A stretch of DNA of 64,000 nt from Sulfitobacter sp. DFL-14 (GTDB lineage: Bacteria; Pseudomonadota; Alphaproteobacteria; Rhodobacterales; Rhodobacteraceae): NCBI RefSeq assembly GCF_003335585.1, contig NZ_QBFD01000012.1:43822-107821 (forward strand). Direction: 5' to 3'. Position 1 is the stretch's first letter. Every line of letters begins with the position of its first letter. The position numbers and the translations under genes are program-made. Shown here piece after piece: positions 1 to 8,849 of the stretch. The notes beneath the pieces were generated by a model that saw only the letters and a program-made list of their open reading frames with translations, did not search any database and was not told where the DNA came from.

Positions 1-553
1 GCCGCAGGGCAAGGCGCTGTCGGCCTCCAAGGCCAACGTCGAAGCATTCGAGGCGCGCAAGTCGCAGCTTGAAGCCGAGAACCTGGAAACCAAGAAAGAA
101 GCCGACAAGATGGCGGACAAGCTGAACGGTCAGCAGTTCGTCGTGATTCGCTCCGCTTCCGACGCGGGCGCGCTTTATGGTTCCGTCACCACCCGTGACG
201 CTGCCGATGCCGCGACCGAAGGCGGGTTCACCATCGACCGCAAGCAGGTCGTGCTGAGCGCCCCGATCAAGGAACTGGGCCTGCACGACGTGCTGATCGT
301 CCTGCACCCCGAAGTCGAAGCGACCATTCAGCTGAACGTGGCCCGTTCGGTCGAAGAGGCCGAGCTTCAGGCATCCGGCAAATCCATCCAGGAACTGGCC
401 GCCGAAGAAGAAGCGGCAGCCGAGTTCGAAATCCAGGAGCTGTTCGACGATATCGGCGCAGCACAACTGGACGACATGGACGTCGACACAGACAATGATG
501 CCGGCGAAGAAGCGGCATCAGGCGATCAGGAAGACACCGCAGGCCGCGGCTGA
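1..553 (+). CDS. rplI: 50S ribosomal protein L9 (5' end cut by window edge)
   Basis: The reading frame is open from base 2 and 183 residues are visible before the TGA at 551-553. The visible start [20 protein letters not shown] matches the end of the L9 N-terminal domain and the start of its long connecting helix ([17 protein letters not shown]), followed by the C-terminal rRNA-binding domain. The last ~45 residues are an acidic Asp/Glu/Ala-rich tail, longer than in E. coli L9 but usual in Rhodobacterales. L9 binds 23S rRNA in the large subunit. The rpsF-rpsR genes that normally precede it would lie left of the window. An ATG at 110 is internal and is not the start. Confidence 0.95.
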   Translation, partial: PQGKALSASKANVEAFEARKSQLEAENLETKKEADKMADKLNGQQFVVIRSASDAGALYGSVTTRDAADAATEGGFTIDRKQVVLSAPIKELGLHDVLIVLHPEVEATIQLNVARSVEEAELQASGKSIQELAAEEEAAAEFEIQELFDDIGAAQLDDMDVDTDNDAGEEAASGDQEDTAGRG

Positions 554-573
554 ACCTTTCCTGACTGACATTG

Positions 574-609
574 AAACGCCGCGCGGAACCTTCCGCGCGG
601 CGTTTTTGT
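574..609 (+). terminator. Rho-independent terminator of rplI
   Basis: A perfect 15-bp inverted repeat (574-588 AAACGCCGCGCGGAA against 591-605) is followed by a T-rich run. It begins 20 bases after the rplI stop. The following 190 bases up to the ABC-F gene hold nothing that I recognise. Confidence 0.92.
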
Positions 610-799
610 TTCGGGCATCCGGTGTCGGGCAAAACCGACGTTTCTGTCACATTGCTGGCCCGGTTGGGCCCCCACCTGGCCCCCGGCGGCAAAGCGCAAG
701 TCGGGCCATCGCCTGCGGCTTGTTCCGGGCCTGGGTGCCAGTGATCGACGGCAGCAAGGTCTGCACAAGCACCTTCCCACACATCGCAACAGCCGGTCC

Positions 800-2323
800 T
801 CACCCCGACGCGGCACCCATCTCTCCGCTCAGGAAGGGCTCGGGGCTGGCGACCTCCTCCAGCTTGCCACCGCGAATCCACCAGAACCGGGTCCCCACCT
901 GACGCAGAAAGCTGCGGTCGTGGCTGACCAGCAGGCAGGAGGCGCCATGGGCAATCAGCTCCTGCTCCAGCGCCTCCTGTCCTTCGATGTCCAGATGGTT
1001 CGTCGGCTCATCCAGCAGGTAGAAATTCGGGTTCTTCAGCCGCAGCACCAGCATCGCCAGCCGCGCCTTCTGCCCGCTCGAAAGCGCGCCGATCTTCCTG
1101 TCCTGCATGCCGATCTCCACCCCCGCCCCGGCCAGCACCCCGCGGGCGCGCTGGTCGCCGATGTCGAAAGCCCCGGTGACGGCCGTCATCGGGGTATCCT
1201 GGTCGGAAAGCTGGCTCAGATGCTGGTCCGAAATGGCCGGCACAACCGAGGGCGCGCATTTCACCGGGCCCGCGGCACCCGCCAGCGCCTGCGCGATCAG
1301 CATGACCAGACGGGTCTTGCCGGTGCCATTGGCCCCCAGCAGCACAACCCGGTCACCGGGCAGGATCCACTTCTGACCGGTCCGGTACAACAGATCTCCA
1401 CCCGGCGATTCAACCGGCACATCATCCAGTGTTATCAGCGCCTTGGCATGGGTTCCGCTGTTGGTCAGCCTGATCTCTCCCGCGCTGCGCTCCTGATGCG
1501 CGGGCTTGGCCGCCGCCTCCATCTGTGCGGCCCTTTCGTTCAGCTGCCGGGTCTTGACCACCAGCAGGTCGGAACCGGAGTTGATCCCGATGTTCTTGAG
1601 CTTGGCCGCCTGCCTGCGCAATTGCTGCGCCTTGTTGAGGTCATTTGCAAAACGTCTTTCATCGGCGGCATCAGCCTCGTCCAGCGCCCCCCGTGCGGCG
1701 CTATAGGGCAGCTGGAACACCCGGGAGCGTTCTGCCCGCAGGAACAGGGTGCGGTTGGTGGTCTCGTCCAGAAACGCCCGGTCATGGGATGTGGCCACGA
1801 CCGCGACATCACGGGGCAAAGCTGCCAGCCAATCCTGCAACAGCCCGATCCGCTGCAGGTCCAGATGGTTGGTCGGCTCGTCCAGCAACAGCACATCCGG
1901 TTCGGTGATCCAGACCGAAGCCAGCATCGCGGTGCGTTGCCAGCCACCGCTGAGCGCGCCCAGCTCCTTGTGCTGAATGTCATATGGCACCTTGAGATCG
2001 TCCAGCACCACATCGACCCGCCAGCCCTCGTATTCGGCCTGTTCCGCCGGAAGCGCCGCCAGCACCCTGTCATAGAGCGTCTGGCCAAGTGCCGCCTCCG
2101 GCAGGTTCTGCGCGACATAGCCGATGCGGAGGCCGCGCGCGCGGGTGATCTCGCCGGTTGTGGGGTCCAGCTCACCGGCCAGGCATTGCAACAGGGTGGT
2201 CTTGCCGCGCCCGTTGGCGGCCACCAGACCGATGCGGTCGCCCCTGGTGATGTTCAGGCTCAGGTCAGAAAACAGCGATGCGCCAAGGGTGACGCCCAAA
2301 GCGTTGATATTGATGATGGTCAT
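800..2323 (-). CDS. ABC-F family ATP-binding protein
   Basis: This 507-residue soluble protein has two ABC ATPase domains and no membrane segment, the layout of ABC-F translation factors that act at the ribosomal E site. Domain 1 has Walker A AANGRGKTTL (about residue 35-44), signature LSGGW and Walker B VLLLDEPTNHLD. Domain 2 has GANGTGKTRL, signature LSSGQ and FYLLDEPTNHLD. A basic, glutamine-rich linker lies between them. At 507 residues it is shorter than Uup or EttA, so the exact subfamily is uncertain. The ATG at 2323 has only a weak ribosome-binding site. It converges on rplI and stands alone. Confidence 0.9.
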   Translation of the reverse strand: MTIININALGVTLGASLFSDLSLNITRGDRIGLVAANGRGKTTLLQCLAGELDPTTGEITRARGLRIGYVAQNLPEAALGQTLYDRVLAALPAEQAEYEGWRVDVVLDDLKVPYDIQHKELGALSGGWQRTAMLASVWITEPDVLLLDEPTNHLDLQRIGLLQDWLAALPRDVAVVATSHDRAFLDETTNRTLFLRAERSRVFQLPYSAARGALDEADAADERRFANDLNKAQQLRRQAAKLKNIGINSGSDLLVVKTRQLNERAAQMEAAAKPAHQERSAGEIRLTNSGTHAKALITLDDVPVESPGGDLLYRTGQKWILPGDRVVLLGANGTGKTRLVMLIAQALAGAAGPVKCAPSVVPAISDQHLSQLSDQDTPMTAVTGAFDIGDQRARGVLAGAGVEIGMQDRKIGALSSGQKARLAMLVLRLKNPNFYLLDEPTNHLDIEGQEALEQELIAHGASCLLVSHDRSFLRQVGTRFWWIRGGKLEEVASPEPFLSGEMGAASG

Positions 2324-2718
2324 GGGATTCTCTGGTCAAACAAAGGGGCGCCGCAACGCGGCCCTGGGCAGGCAGTTCGACGTGTCGTCTCTGACCAGCC
2401 CTGCAAACGGATTTACAGGGCGTAGCGGGGACCATGCTGAAGTCGGCGGATGATACGCATGTTCAGCTTGTGCCCTCCCCTTGTGCGTGTTGACCGATGC
2501 CGGAAGTCTAGAAAATCCGGATCCGAAGTGCAAGTTTCGGGGTGTTCGGGCCAGCCTGCTGATCGGCCCGGCCTCCCGCAGGGATGGGCCCATCCGGCCT
2601 CATCCCCCTGCATTACAGGCCCATTGGGCCGATTCCCGCGCATCGCGGCGCTGCACCCTTGCCAGAAAGCCCGCTGCCGGTAGTTTCTGCGCAGTTGCCA
2701 CAATCGCGAATCCGTACA
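2324..2718. other. Gene-free stretch between divergent genes
   Basis: These 395 bases separate the divergent ABC-F and lytic transglycosylase genes and should hold both promoters. The open frames here have no recognisable protein content and lie antisense or upstream of real genes. No repeat or RNA gene was recognised. Confidence 0.5.
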
Positions 2719-3198
2719 ATGTTTCATCACACCCGTCGCGCCGCGCTGGCCTTGCTTTGCGCCGTTGCCGTCTCTGCCTGTGCCGCCGCGCCAGAGGTCA
2801 AACCCGCCCCGCGGCTTGCCATTCCGCTGCATCCCAACGAGACTCCGGAGCTGCGGCAAAAGATCAACTATTGGGCCGATCATTACGAGCTGCCGCGCCC
2901 GCTGGTGCACAAGCTGGCGATCCGCGAAAGCACCCACAATCCCAAGGCGCGCAATGGACCCTATTACGGGTTGTTGCAGATCCTGCCCGCCACCGCACGG
3001 TCGATGGGATTCCAGGGCGCACCCTCCGAACTGCTGGATGCCGATACCAATCTTGAATATGCGCTGAAATACCTGCGCGGGGCCTGGATGCTCTCGGACG
3101 GCGACCAGAGCACAGCCATCAAATGGTACGCGCGCGGCTACTATTACGAAGCCAAGCGCCGCGGCATGCTGATCGAGACCGGGCTGCGCAGTGGCTGA
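2719..3198 (+). CDS. Lytic transglycosylase (SLT domain) lipoprotein
   Basis: The 159-residue product starts with a lipoprotein signal: MFHHTRR, a hydrophobic stretch, then lipobox VSAC (acylated Cys at residue 20). The rest is a small SLT-type domain with catalytic-type Glu in AIRESTHNPKARN, followed by YYGLLQILPATARSMGF and the C-terminal NLEYALKYLRGAW and YARGY motifs. Such enzymes cleave peptidoglycan between MurNAc and GlcNAc in the periplasm. An open frame extends to 2584, but its extra 45 residues are non-protein-like and would bury the signal peptide, so the ATG at 2719 is chosen. Confidence 0.88.
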   Translation: MFHHTRRAALALLCAVAVSACAAAPEVKPAPRLAIPLHPNETPELRQKINYWADHYELPRPLVHKLAIRESTHNPKARNGPYYGLLQILPATARSMGFQGAPSELLDADTNLEYALKYLRGAWMLSDGDQSTAIKWYARGYYYEAKRRGMLIETGLRSG

Positions 3199-3325
3199 TC
3201 CCTGCCCGCGCCGGACGATATTATCATCCACCTCTTGAAGCCTGCACCACCCGCCATGATCTAGGCGTTACCGGGTGGCGCAGTGATCGGCATCGTGTCT
3301 GTTCCGGTCTTTCCGGGACACCCAA

Positions 3326-4249
3326 ATGATTGATCTGGCGCTTATCGTGATCGGCTTTGCCGGTCTGCTGGTCGGTGGCAACTGGCTGGTGGACGGGGCC
3401 GTGGGCCTTGCCACGCGCTGGGGCGTATCCCCGCTGGTGATCGGGCTGACGCTGGTGGGTTTCGGCACCTCGATGCCGGAGCTGGTGACATCGGTGCAGG
3501 CCGCCCTTGCGGGCTCTCCCGGCATTGCAATCGGCAATGTGGTGGGCAGCAATATCGCCAATATCCTGCTGATCCTGGGGCTGACCTGCGCGCTCAGCCC
3601 GATGGTGGTGGCCAGGGCAACGCTGCAGCGCGACGGGCTGGTCATGCTGGGGGCCACAGGTGCCGCCCTTGTGCTGGTGCTCTGGGGCAGCATCAACCGG
3701 CCCATGGGGCTGCTGCTGCTGGCCGGTCTCGCGCTTTACCTTGTCACCGCCCTGCGGCGCGCAGAGGACGAACCGGCCTCTATCAGTCACACGCCCGCTG
3801 CGCCGCTGTGGCGCGCGTCGCTCGGGGTGCTGGGCGGTCTGATCGTGACGATCCTCGCGGCACGCGCTCTGGTGACCGGCGCGGTTGCGGTGGCCGCCTC
3901 CTGGGGGGTGTCAGAGGCCTTGATCGGGGTGACCATCGTGGCGGTCGGCACATCCTTGCCGGAACTGGTGACCTCGATTGTCGCCGCGCGCAAGGGTCAG
4001 GCCGAGATGGCCTTTGGCAATATCATCGGCAGCAACATCTTCAACCTGCTGGGTATTCTCGGCGTCACAGCACTGGTGCGCCCGATGCAGGTGCCTGCGC
4101 AATTCGTCACACTGGACATCTGGGTGATGACAGCGGCCGCACTGGCGGTTCTGGTCATGGGGGCGACGGGCCGGCGGATCAGCCGGGGCGAAGGGGCGGC
4201 GCTGCTTGCAGGTTACACCGCCTATACCGGGTTTCTCATCTTTGGCTGA
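3326..4249 (+). CDS. Calcium/sodium antiporter (CaCA family, YrbG-like)
   Basis: The 307-residue integral membrane protein has the duplicated alpha repeats of cation/Ca2+ exchangers. The first is GFGTSMPELVTS plus GNVVGSNIANILLILG, and the second AVGTSLPELVTS plus GNIIGSNIFNLLGILG. About ten hydrophobic segments are visible. The Glu in each PELVTS motif is a cation ligand in this family. It probably exports Ca2+ in exchange for Na+ or H+ at the inner membrane. It ends 3 bases before the stop of the convergent nitroreductase gene, so the two transcripts must run into each other. Confidence 0.93.
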   Translation: MIDLALIVIGFAGLLVGGNWLVDGAVGLATRWGVSPLVIGLTLVGFGTSMPELVTSVQAALAGSPGIAIGNVVGSNIANILLILGLTCALSPMVVARATLQRDGLVMLGATGAALVLVLWGSINRPMGLLLLAGLALYLVTALRRAEDEPASISHTPAAPLWRASLGVLGGLIVTILAARALVTGAVAVAASWGVSEALIGVTIVAVGTSLPELVTSIVAARKGQAEMAFGNIIGSNIFNLLGILGVTALVRPMQVPAQFVTLDIWVMTAAALAVLVMGATGRRISRGEGAALLAGYTAYTGFLIFG

Positions 4250-4252
4250 CGG

Positions 4253-4930
4253 TCAGTCAAACCCGACAAACCGGGCGACCTCATCCACCCCGCGCCGCCT
4301 GGAGCGCACCGCATTGGCGGAAAAACTGTCATCGGGCCAGCCCATGGCGACACAGGTCAGGATCACCTGATCCTCCGGGATCTGCGCATGTTCACGCACC
4401 ACGGGCGATTGCATGATGCCCTGCCCGTTGATCACGGTGCCAAGGCCCCTGCTCCATGCCGCCAGCACCAGACCATAGGTCACCGCACCCAGATCGAAAT
4501 GGGCGATTGTGCCTTTCTCGGTCAGGGCCTTGTCAAAGCAGACGACAATCGACACCGGCGCGTCGAACTGGCGAAAGCCGCGCATGACCCAATCCTGCCG
4601 CCGCGCCTTGTCGTCGCGTTCGATCCCCATGGCCCCGAAAAGCTGTTTGGCGATCTCCACCTGCCGGTCGCGGTGGACGCCTTCATAGGCGCCATGATCA
4701 TTGATCTCGCGCTGGGGCGGGACGCCGCCCAGCATGCGGCTGGAATTGCCCTCCCGCACCTTCTCCAGCGGATCGCCGGTCAGCACATGCAGATGCCAGG
4801 GCTGGGTGTTCATCGAGGAGGGCGCGCGCATTGCCAGGGCAATGATCTCTTCCAGAAGGGCGCGCGGCACGGGGTCATTGGTGAACCCCCGGATGCTGCG
4901 CCGTTCCAGCATGGCCTGATCCAGTTCCAT
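4253..4930 (-). CDS. Nitroreductase family protein
   Basis: The 225-residue FMN-dependent nitroreductase-fold protein has the family N-terminus ERRSIRGFTNDPVPRALLEE, then APSSMNTQPWHLHV, and the C-terminal VILTCVAMGWPDDS segment. Family members reduce nitro compounds, quinones or related substrates with NAD(P)H; the substrate here is unknown. The ATG at 4930 is preceded by AGGAGGGA. A longer frame to 4987 adds 19 unlikely residues. Confidence 0.9.
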   Translation of the reverse strand: MELDQAMLERRSIRGFTNDPVPRALLEEIIALAMRAPSSMNTQPWHLHVLTGDPLEKVREGNSSRMLGGVPPQREINDHGAYEGVHRDRQVEIAKQLFGAMGIERDDKARRQDWVMRGFRQFDAPVSIVVCFDKALTEKGTIAHFDLGAVTYGLVLAAWSRGLGTVINGQGIMQSPVVREHAQIPEDQVILTCVAMGWPDDSFSANAVRSRRRGVDEVARFVGFD

Positions 4931-5136
4931 CGCGATGTCCCTCCTGCGCCTCCGCGCCAGGATGCACCAAGGCTGGTGCGGGGACAATCAGCGCTGGCGG
5001 TAACGTGGCGGCACAGAGGCGGAAATGCAAAAAGTCCGGCCTGTGTGTTATCGCGGCCAACTGATTTTTCGAAAAAAGAGAGATGCAGCGGTCGGGACTG
5101 GCGTTCTTTTTCGGTGCTCTCCAGCTCCGCATGGCA

Positions 5137-5180
5137 CCGGACTTTTCAAAAAGTCCGGACCGTTTTCTTCGAAGAAAACG
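5137..5180. repeat. Double-palindrome repeat element, copy 1
   Basis: Two hairpins sit in tandem. CCGGACTTTT-CA-AAAAGTCCGG (5137-5158) is followed after AC by the perfect 20-base palindrome CGTTTTCTTCGAAGAAAACG (5161-5180). The same layout recurs at 5214-5257 and 63924-63967. A decayed version seems to lie just upstream (AAAAAGTCCGG near 5029-5039 and GATTTTTCGAAAAAAG at 5063-5078). It lies in the 392-base gap between the nitroreductase and tig genes. Confidence 0.85.
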
Positions 5181-5213
5181 AGCCTTCGCCCGGCATCCTA
5201 CCGTAGCCACCCG

Positions 5214-5257
5214 CCGGAGTTTTCAAAAACTCCGGACCGATTTTTTCGAAAAAATCG
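5214..5257. repeat. Double-palindrome repeat element, copy 2
   Basis: CCGGAGTTTT-CA-AAAACTCCGG (5214-5235) is followed after AC by CGATTTTTTCGAAAAAATCG (5238-5257). Compared with copy 1, the differences in both stems are paired (C-G to G-C in the first stem, several pairs in the second), so base pairing is kept while sequence changes. Confidence 0.87.
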
Positions 5258-5271
5258 CCCCTCAAACGCAA

Positions 5272-5297
5272 AAGGCCGTGCCCAACGGACACGGCCC
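5272..5297 (-). terminator. Rho-independent terminator of tig
   Basis: Read on the minus strand, GGCCGTG (5296-5290) pairs with CACGGCC (5280-5274) across a nine-base loop, and is followed by TTTT. It lies about 27 bases after the tig stop codon. Confidence 0.8.
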
Positions 5298-5322
5298 TGC
5301 AAGTCTCTACAAGAGACGCGGT

Positions 5323-6654
5323 TTATTCGTCTTCCAGCGCCTCGACAGCCTTCTGAAGGTCCTCTTTGGACACTTCTTTTTCTGTCACTTTCGCCTGTTC
5401 AGCGATGTGATCGACCACCTTGTCCTCGAACAGCGGCGCGCGCAGCTGCTGCTGCATCTGCTGGTTCTGCTGCACGAATTCAAAGAACTGGCGCTCCTGG
5501 CCCGGATACTGGCGTGCCTGGTTCATGATCGACTGTGTCATCTCGGCGTCCGAGACTTCGACCTCGGCCTTCTGACCGATCTCTGCCAGCAGCAGGCCCA
5601 GACGCACCCGGCGTTCCGCCAGCGTCTTGTGCTCATCCGTGGTTTCGATCTCGGGGTGATCGTGGCCCTGCACGTCCGGATTGTCCTCGTGCCACAGCTG
5701 ATGCGCGATCTGGCCCGCTTCGGCTTCCACCAGCGAGGGCGGCAGATCGAAGCTCACCAGCTTGTCCAGCGCGTCGAGCAGACCGCGCTTCATGACCGCA
5801 CGGGAGGCGCCGGCATATTCCGCTTCCAGGCGTTCCGCGATCTGCTTTTTCAGACCTTCCAGATCCTCGGAGCCGAACTTGGTCGCCAGTTCGTCGTTGA
5901 TCTCTGCGGCGACGGGTTCCTTGACCTCCTTGATGGTGCAGTCAAAGGTCGCTTCCTTGCCCTTGAGATGTTCGGCCTGGTAGTCGTCGGGGAAATTGAC
6001 GGTAACCGCCTTTTCCTCGCCCGCCTTCACGCCCGCCAGCTGGTCTTCAAAGCCGGGGATGAAGGAGTTGGAGCCCAGCACCAGCGGATAATCCTCGGCA
6101 GAGCCGCCTTCAAAGGCTTCGCCGTCGACCTTGCCGACGAAGTCCATGACAACCTGGTCGCCGTCCTTGGCCTTGGAGCCCTTCTTGCGGGCTTTGAAAT
6201 CCTGCGCGGTTTCGGCCAGGTTCTTCAGCGCCTCGTCGATGGCGGCGTCGTCGGCCTTGACCACCAGCTTTTCCAGCTCGATCTGGGACATGTCGATCTC
6301 GGGGATCTCGGGCAGCGCCTCATAGGTCATGGTGACCTCGACGTCGTCGCCTTCCTTCCAGTCTTCGTTGGTCATCTTGACTTCGGGCTGCATCGCGGGG
6401 CGGTCGCCGGATTTCTCAAAATGCTCGTTCATCGCGCCGTCGATGCTTTCCTGCATCGCTTCGCCCATCACGCGCTGGCCAAACTGCTTTTTCAGCAGCG
6501 CCATCGGCACCTTGCCCTTGCGAAAACCCTTCATCTCAACGTCAGGCTGCGCCTCGGCCAGTTTCTCGTTCACCTTGGCGTTCAGTTCAGCCGCCGTCAG
6601 CGTGATGGCATAGCCGCGTTTCAGACCGTCGTTCAGCGTCTCGTTGACCTGCAT
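5323..6654 (-). CDS. tig: Trigger factor, ribosome-associated chaperone and peptidyl-prolyl isomerase
   Basis: The 443-residue protein begins [18 protein letters not shown] and carries the ribosome-docking signature [17 protein letters not shown] (about residues 44-60). The FKBP-type PPIase domain follows ([18 protein letters not shown]), then the helical C-terminal chaperone arms. Length and order match alphaproteobacterial trigger factors. It binds nascent chains at the ribosomal exit tunnel. The start at 6654 follows a GGAG ribosome-binding site; the frame runs on to 6738 but without family-like sequence. In this window clpP-clpX are about 22 kb away rather than adjacent to tig. Confidence 0.96.
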   Translation of the reverse strand: MQVNETLNDGLKRGYAITLTAAELNAKVNEKLAEAQPDVEMKGFRKGKVPMALLKKQFGQRVMGEAMQESIDGAMNEHFEKSGDRPAMQPEVKMTNEDWKEGDDVEVTMTYEALPEIPEIDMSQIELEKLVVKADDAAIDEALKNLAETAQDFKARKKGSKAKDGDQVVMDFVGKVDGEAFEGGSAEDYPLVLGSNSFIPGFEDQLAGVKAGEEKAVTVNFPDDYQAEHLKGKEATFDCTIKEVKEPVAAEINDELATKFGSEDLEGLKKQIAERLEAEYAGASRAVMKRGLLDALDKLVSFDLPPSLVEAEAGQIAHQLWHEDNPDVQGHDHPEIETTDEHKTLAERRVRLGLLLAEIGQKAEVEVSDAEMTQSIMNQARQYPGQERQFFEFVQQNQQMQQQLRAPLFEDKVVDHIAEQAKVTEKEVSKEDLQKAVEALEDE

Positions 6655-6758
6655 GTGTGCTCCATAGAATAAGGCCGCGCCGAATGGGGCGCGGGCGAAA
6701 ATTTCTGCCCTTCTATTGAGCAGGGCGCTGGGGTGCAAGGGGATTTGGGGCGCTGAGT

Positions 6759-7655
6759 CTAGTCCTGGGTATAAAGCAGGACAAGCGCATCGGCTTCTTG
6801 TAGCACAACTTCACTTTGCCGGGCGGCGTCACGCAGGATTTCTTCGGTGATCTCACCACCTCCCACAACCTCCTCCAGCATCTGTTTCATCGGCTTCCAA
6901 CTTTTTTTCACGGCACGTAGCTGACCGCGCTGCTTAGGCTTCGGCTTGCCGCCCAACGCGCCGTCCTTGCCGCCCCTGAACAACTGCTGAAGCGCCGTGT
7001 CAAAGACATCGACTGTATCTGCCAGAGCTTCGCGCACATCCGCGCCCCCGATGCCGATCGACAGGAAACAAAGCTCCTTGACCATTTTCTGGCTCAGCAT
7101 GCCCTGACGGCCTGCAAGCACAATTGCCGCAGCGATCCCGGGATCAACCTGCGCGGTGCCGTAATGCGCCTCCATCAATTCCATGGTTGCATTCATTTCA
7201 GTCAAGGCCGGAACATTGCGGCTGACCATCAACCAGACAACAACTGTGTGCAGGTCACCCGCCGCGATTTGCCTCACCGATGCGGTCAGCCCCGAAGAAA
7301 GAGCCGCAGTGCGCGCCAGCCCCGCACGGACGTCAGGATAGGTTTCTTTCAGAACGCCCTGTTCGGCATTGCCCTCGGCAAGACTGACAAGCATCTCGTC
7401 AAAACTGGTTGCGGCATCATGCGCGCGGCGCGCTTCGACCTCCGCGTCGACCGACACCATCGACAGACAGGCGCTTTTGGCCATCCGCTGGCTTAACATG
7501 CGCTGTCGTGCGGCCAGGCTGATCCTGTTGCGGGCATTTTGCGCGGCATCGACCTCGGCCCAGGCTTGCTGGCCATAACCCGCACCGCACAATCCCGCCA
7601 AGACCAGCGCCACGGTCAAAAAAGGCCGCGACACTGCTGATATAATGTACGTCAT
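6759..7655 (-). CDS. Exported protein with two PilJ/NarX-like sensor domains
   Basis: The 298-residue product has an N-terminal signal segment (about residues 8-32). It then shows two copies of the PilJ-type four-helix motif: [20 protein letters not shown] (about residues 45-64) and [20 protein letters not shown] (about 177-196). In NarX and PilJ this motif sits in periplasmic ligand-sensing bundles attached to signalling domains. No kinase, HAMP or methyl-accepting domain is present here, so it may be a free periplasmic binding or sensor partner. Start at 7655 is supported by AGGATGG. No function can be assigned. Confidence 0.72.
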   Translation of the reverse strand: MTYIISAVSRPFLTVALVLAGLCGAGYGQQAWAEVDAAQNARNRISLAARQRMLSQRMAKSACLSMVSVDAEVEARRAHDAATSFDEMLVSLAEGNAEQGVLKETYPDVRAGLARTAALSSGLTASVRQIAAGDLHTVVVWLMVSRNVPALTEMNATMELMEAHYGTAQVDPGIAAAIVLAGRQGMLSQKMVKELCFLSIGIGGADVREALADTVDVFDTALQQLFRGGKDGALGGKPKPKQRGQLRAVKKSWKPMKQMLEEVVGGGEITEEILRDAARQSEVVLQEADALVLLYTQD

Positions 7656-7732
7656 GCGGCCATCCTGATGAACTTGTTCGGCCCGAATTAATCACGCGGG
7701 CGTAAAAAGTTCCTGAATGGCCGCCCGCCGGC

Positions 7733-8017
7733 TCACATGCCCAGCGCTTCCTTGTACATTTCCAGCACCGCTTCCTCTTCGGCAATGTCGTCCTTGTCGC
7801 GCTTGCGCAGGGCAATCACCTTGCGCATCACCTTGGTGTCATAGCCGCGCGCCTTGGCCTCGGCCATGACTTCCTTCTGCTGCTCGGCCAGATCCTTTTT
7901 CTCGGCGTCCAGCCGTTCGATCCGTTCGATGAACTGGCGCAGTTCATTGGCGGTCACGCGGTAGGTCGCATCGCCCACTGTATCGACAACTTCGGGGTTG
8001 GTGCCTGTATCGCTCAT
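7733..8017 (-). CDS. gapR: GapR-type nucleoid-associated protein (DUF2312)
   Basis: The 94-residue protein matches the DUF2312/GapR family: TYRVTANELRQFIERIERLDAEKKDLAEQQKEV, then EAKARGYDTKVMRKVIALRKRDKDD and a short C-terminal helix. In Caulobacter GapR tetramers clamp overtwisted DNA ahead of replication and transcription. The family is nearly confined to Alphaproteobacteria, which supports the taxonomic reading of the window. It lies downstream of, and divergent from, the small membrane protein gene at 8122. Confidence 0.92.
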   Translation of the reverse strand: MSDTGTNPEVVDTVGDATYRVTANELRQFIERIERLDAEKKDLAEQQKEVMAEAKARGYDTKVMRKVIALRKRDKDDIAEEEAVLEMYKEALGM

Positions 8018-8121
8018 TGCGTTCTCCTGCGCTTGGTGTTGGTCGGCACTGACTACAAGCGCGCCGCGCGCCCTGCAAGACGCACTTGATCCGGTCCCCT
8101 CTTTGGCGTAGCGGAGGCGCT

Positions 8122-8361
8122 ATGGAAACAAGTACCACCAACATACTGGACATCGTGATCTGGACCGGGGCGGCGATTTCGCTGCTGGGGCTGGTCGGGC
8201 TGATCTGGTGCATCATCAGCGTGTCACGCGCCAAGCGCGCCAGGCTGGACGATGAGGCGATGCGTCAGGTGCTGAAATCCGCGATCCCGCTGAACCTGGG
8301 TGCCCTGTTTCTGTCCGTGATCGGCCTGATGATGGTGATCGTCGGCATCTTTCTGGGCTAG
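8122..8361 (+). CDS. Small inner-membrane protein of unknown function
   Basis: The 79-residue protein has two predicted membrane helices (about residues 10-32 and 55-78) joined by a basic loop containing SRAKRARLDDEAMRQ. A GGAGG ribosome-binding site precedes the ATG at 8122; the frame opens earlier, at 8086. It resembles two-helix hypothetical proteins common in Rhodobacterales. I do not recognise a function. Confidence 0.65.
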   Translation: METSTTNILDIVIWTGAAISLLGLVGLIWCIISVSRAKRARLDDEAMRQVLKSAIPLNLGALFLSVIGLMMVIVGIFLG

Positions 8362-8422
8362 TTCCGGACCCGAAACGCATCGCATCGCTGGACAGAAGGC
8401 ATCGGTCTGCGTAAATCGTCCC

Positions 8423-8845
8423 ATGGACATTCGACAACTCACCCCCCGCTATTTCGTGGCCCCCCAGATCGATCCGTCGGACATGGAGGCCATTCGCGCT
8501 GCGGGCATCACCCGCATCCTGTGCAACCGCCCGGACGCCGAGGTGCCGCCCAGCCATCAGGCCGACGCCATCCGGGCCGCCGCCGAAGCGGCCGGCATCG
8601 GCTTTGCGCTGCAACCGCTGACCCATCAGACCATGGTGCCGGATGTGATCTGGCAAAACCGCGCGCTGGGGGCAGACACGGATGATGTGGTGCTGGCCTA
8701 TTGCGCCTCCGGCACACGGTCCACCATCGCCTGGGCGCTGGGTCAGGCCGGGCAGATGCCGGCAGAGGAGATCGTCACCGCCGCCCGCGCGGGTGGCTAT
8801 GACATCTCCAACATCCGGCCGGCGCTGGACGCTCCTTTCACCTGA
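8423..8845 (+). CDS. DUF442 (TIGR01244-type) phosphatase-like protein
   Basis: The 140-residue single-domain protein starts MDIRQLTPRYFVAPQIDPSD and has ITRILCNRPDAEVP and the active-site loop YCASGTRSTIAWA. That loop is a C-x4-R motif like rhodanese or tyrosine-phosphatase-like loops. In other bacteria this domain is found alone or fused to sulfur-metabolising metallo-beta-lactamase-fold proteins (Blh type). It may therefore act in persulfide or phosphate chemistry. No sulfur gene is next to it here, so the substrate is open. Confidence 0.8.
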   Translation: MDIRQLTPRYFVAPQIDPSDMEAIRAAGITRILCNRPDAEVPPSHQADAIRAAAEAAGIGFALQPLTHQTMVPDVIWQNRALGADTDDVVLAYCASGTRSTIAWALGQAGQMPAEEIVTAARAGGYDISNIRPALDAPFT

Positions 8846-8849
8846 TCGT

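Noticed and set aside
5083..6672. A 529-residue plus-strand frame spanning the repeats and tig
   Set aside because: It is the antisense of tig joined to the repeat region and has no family features.
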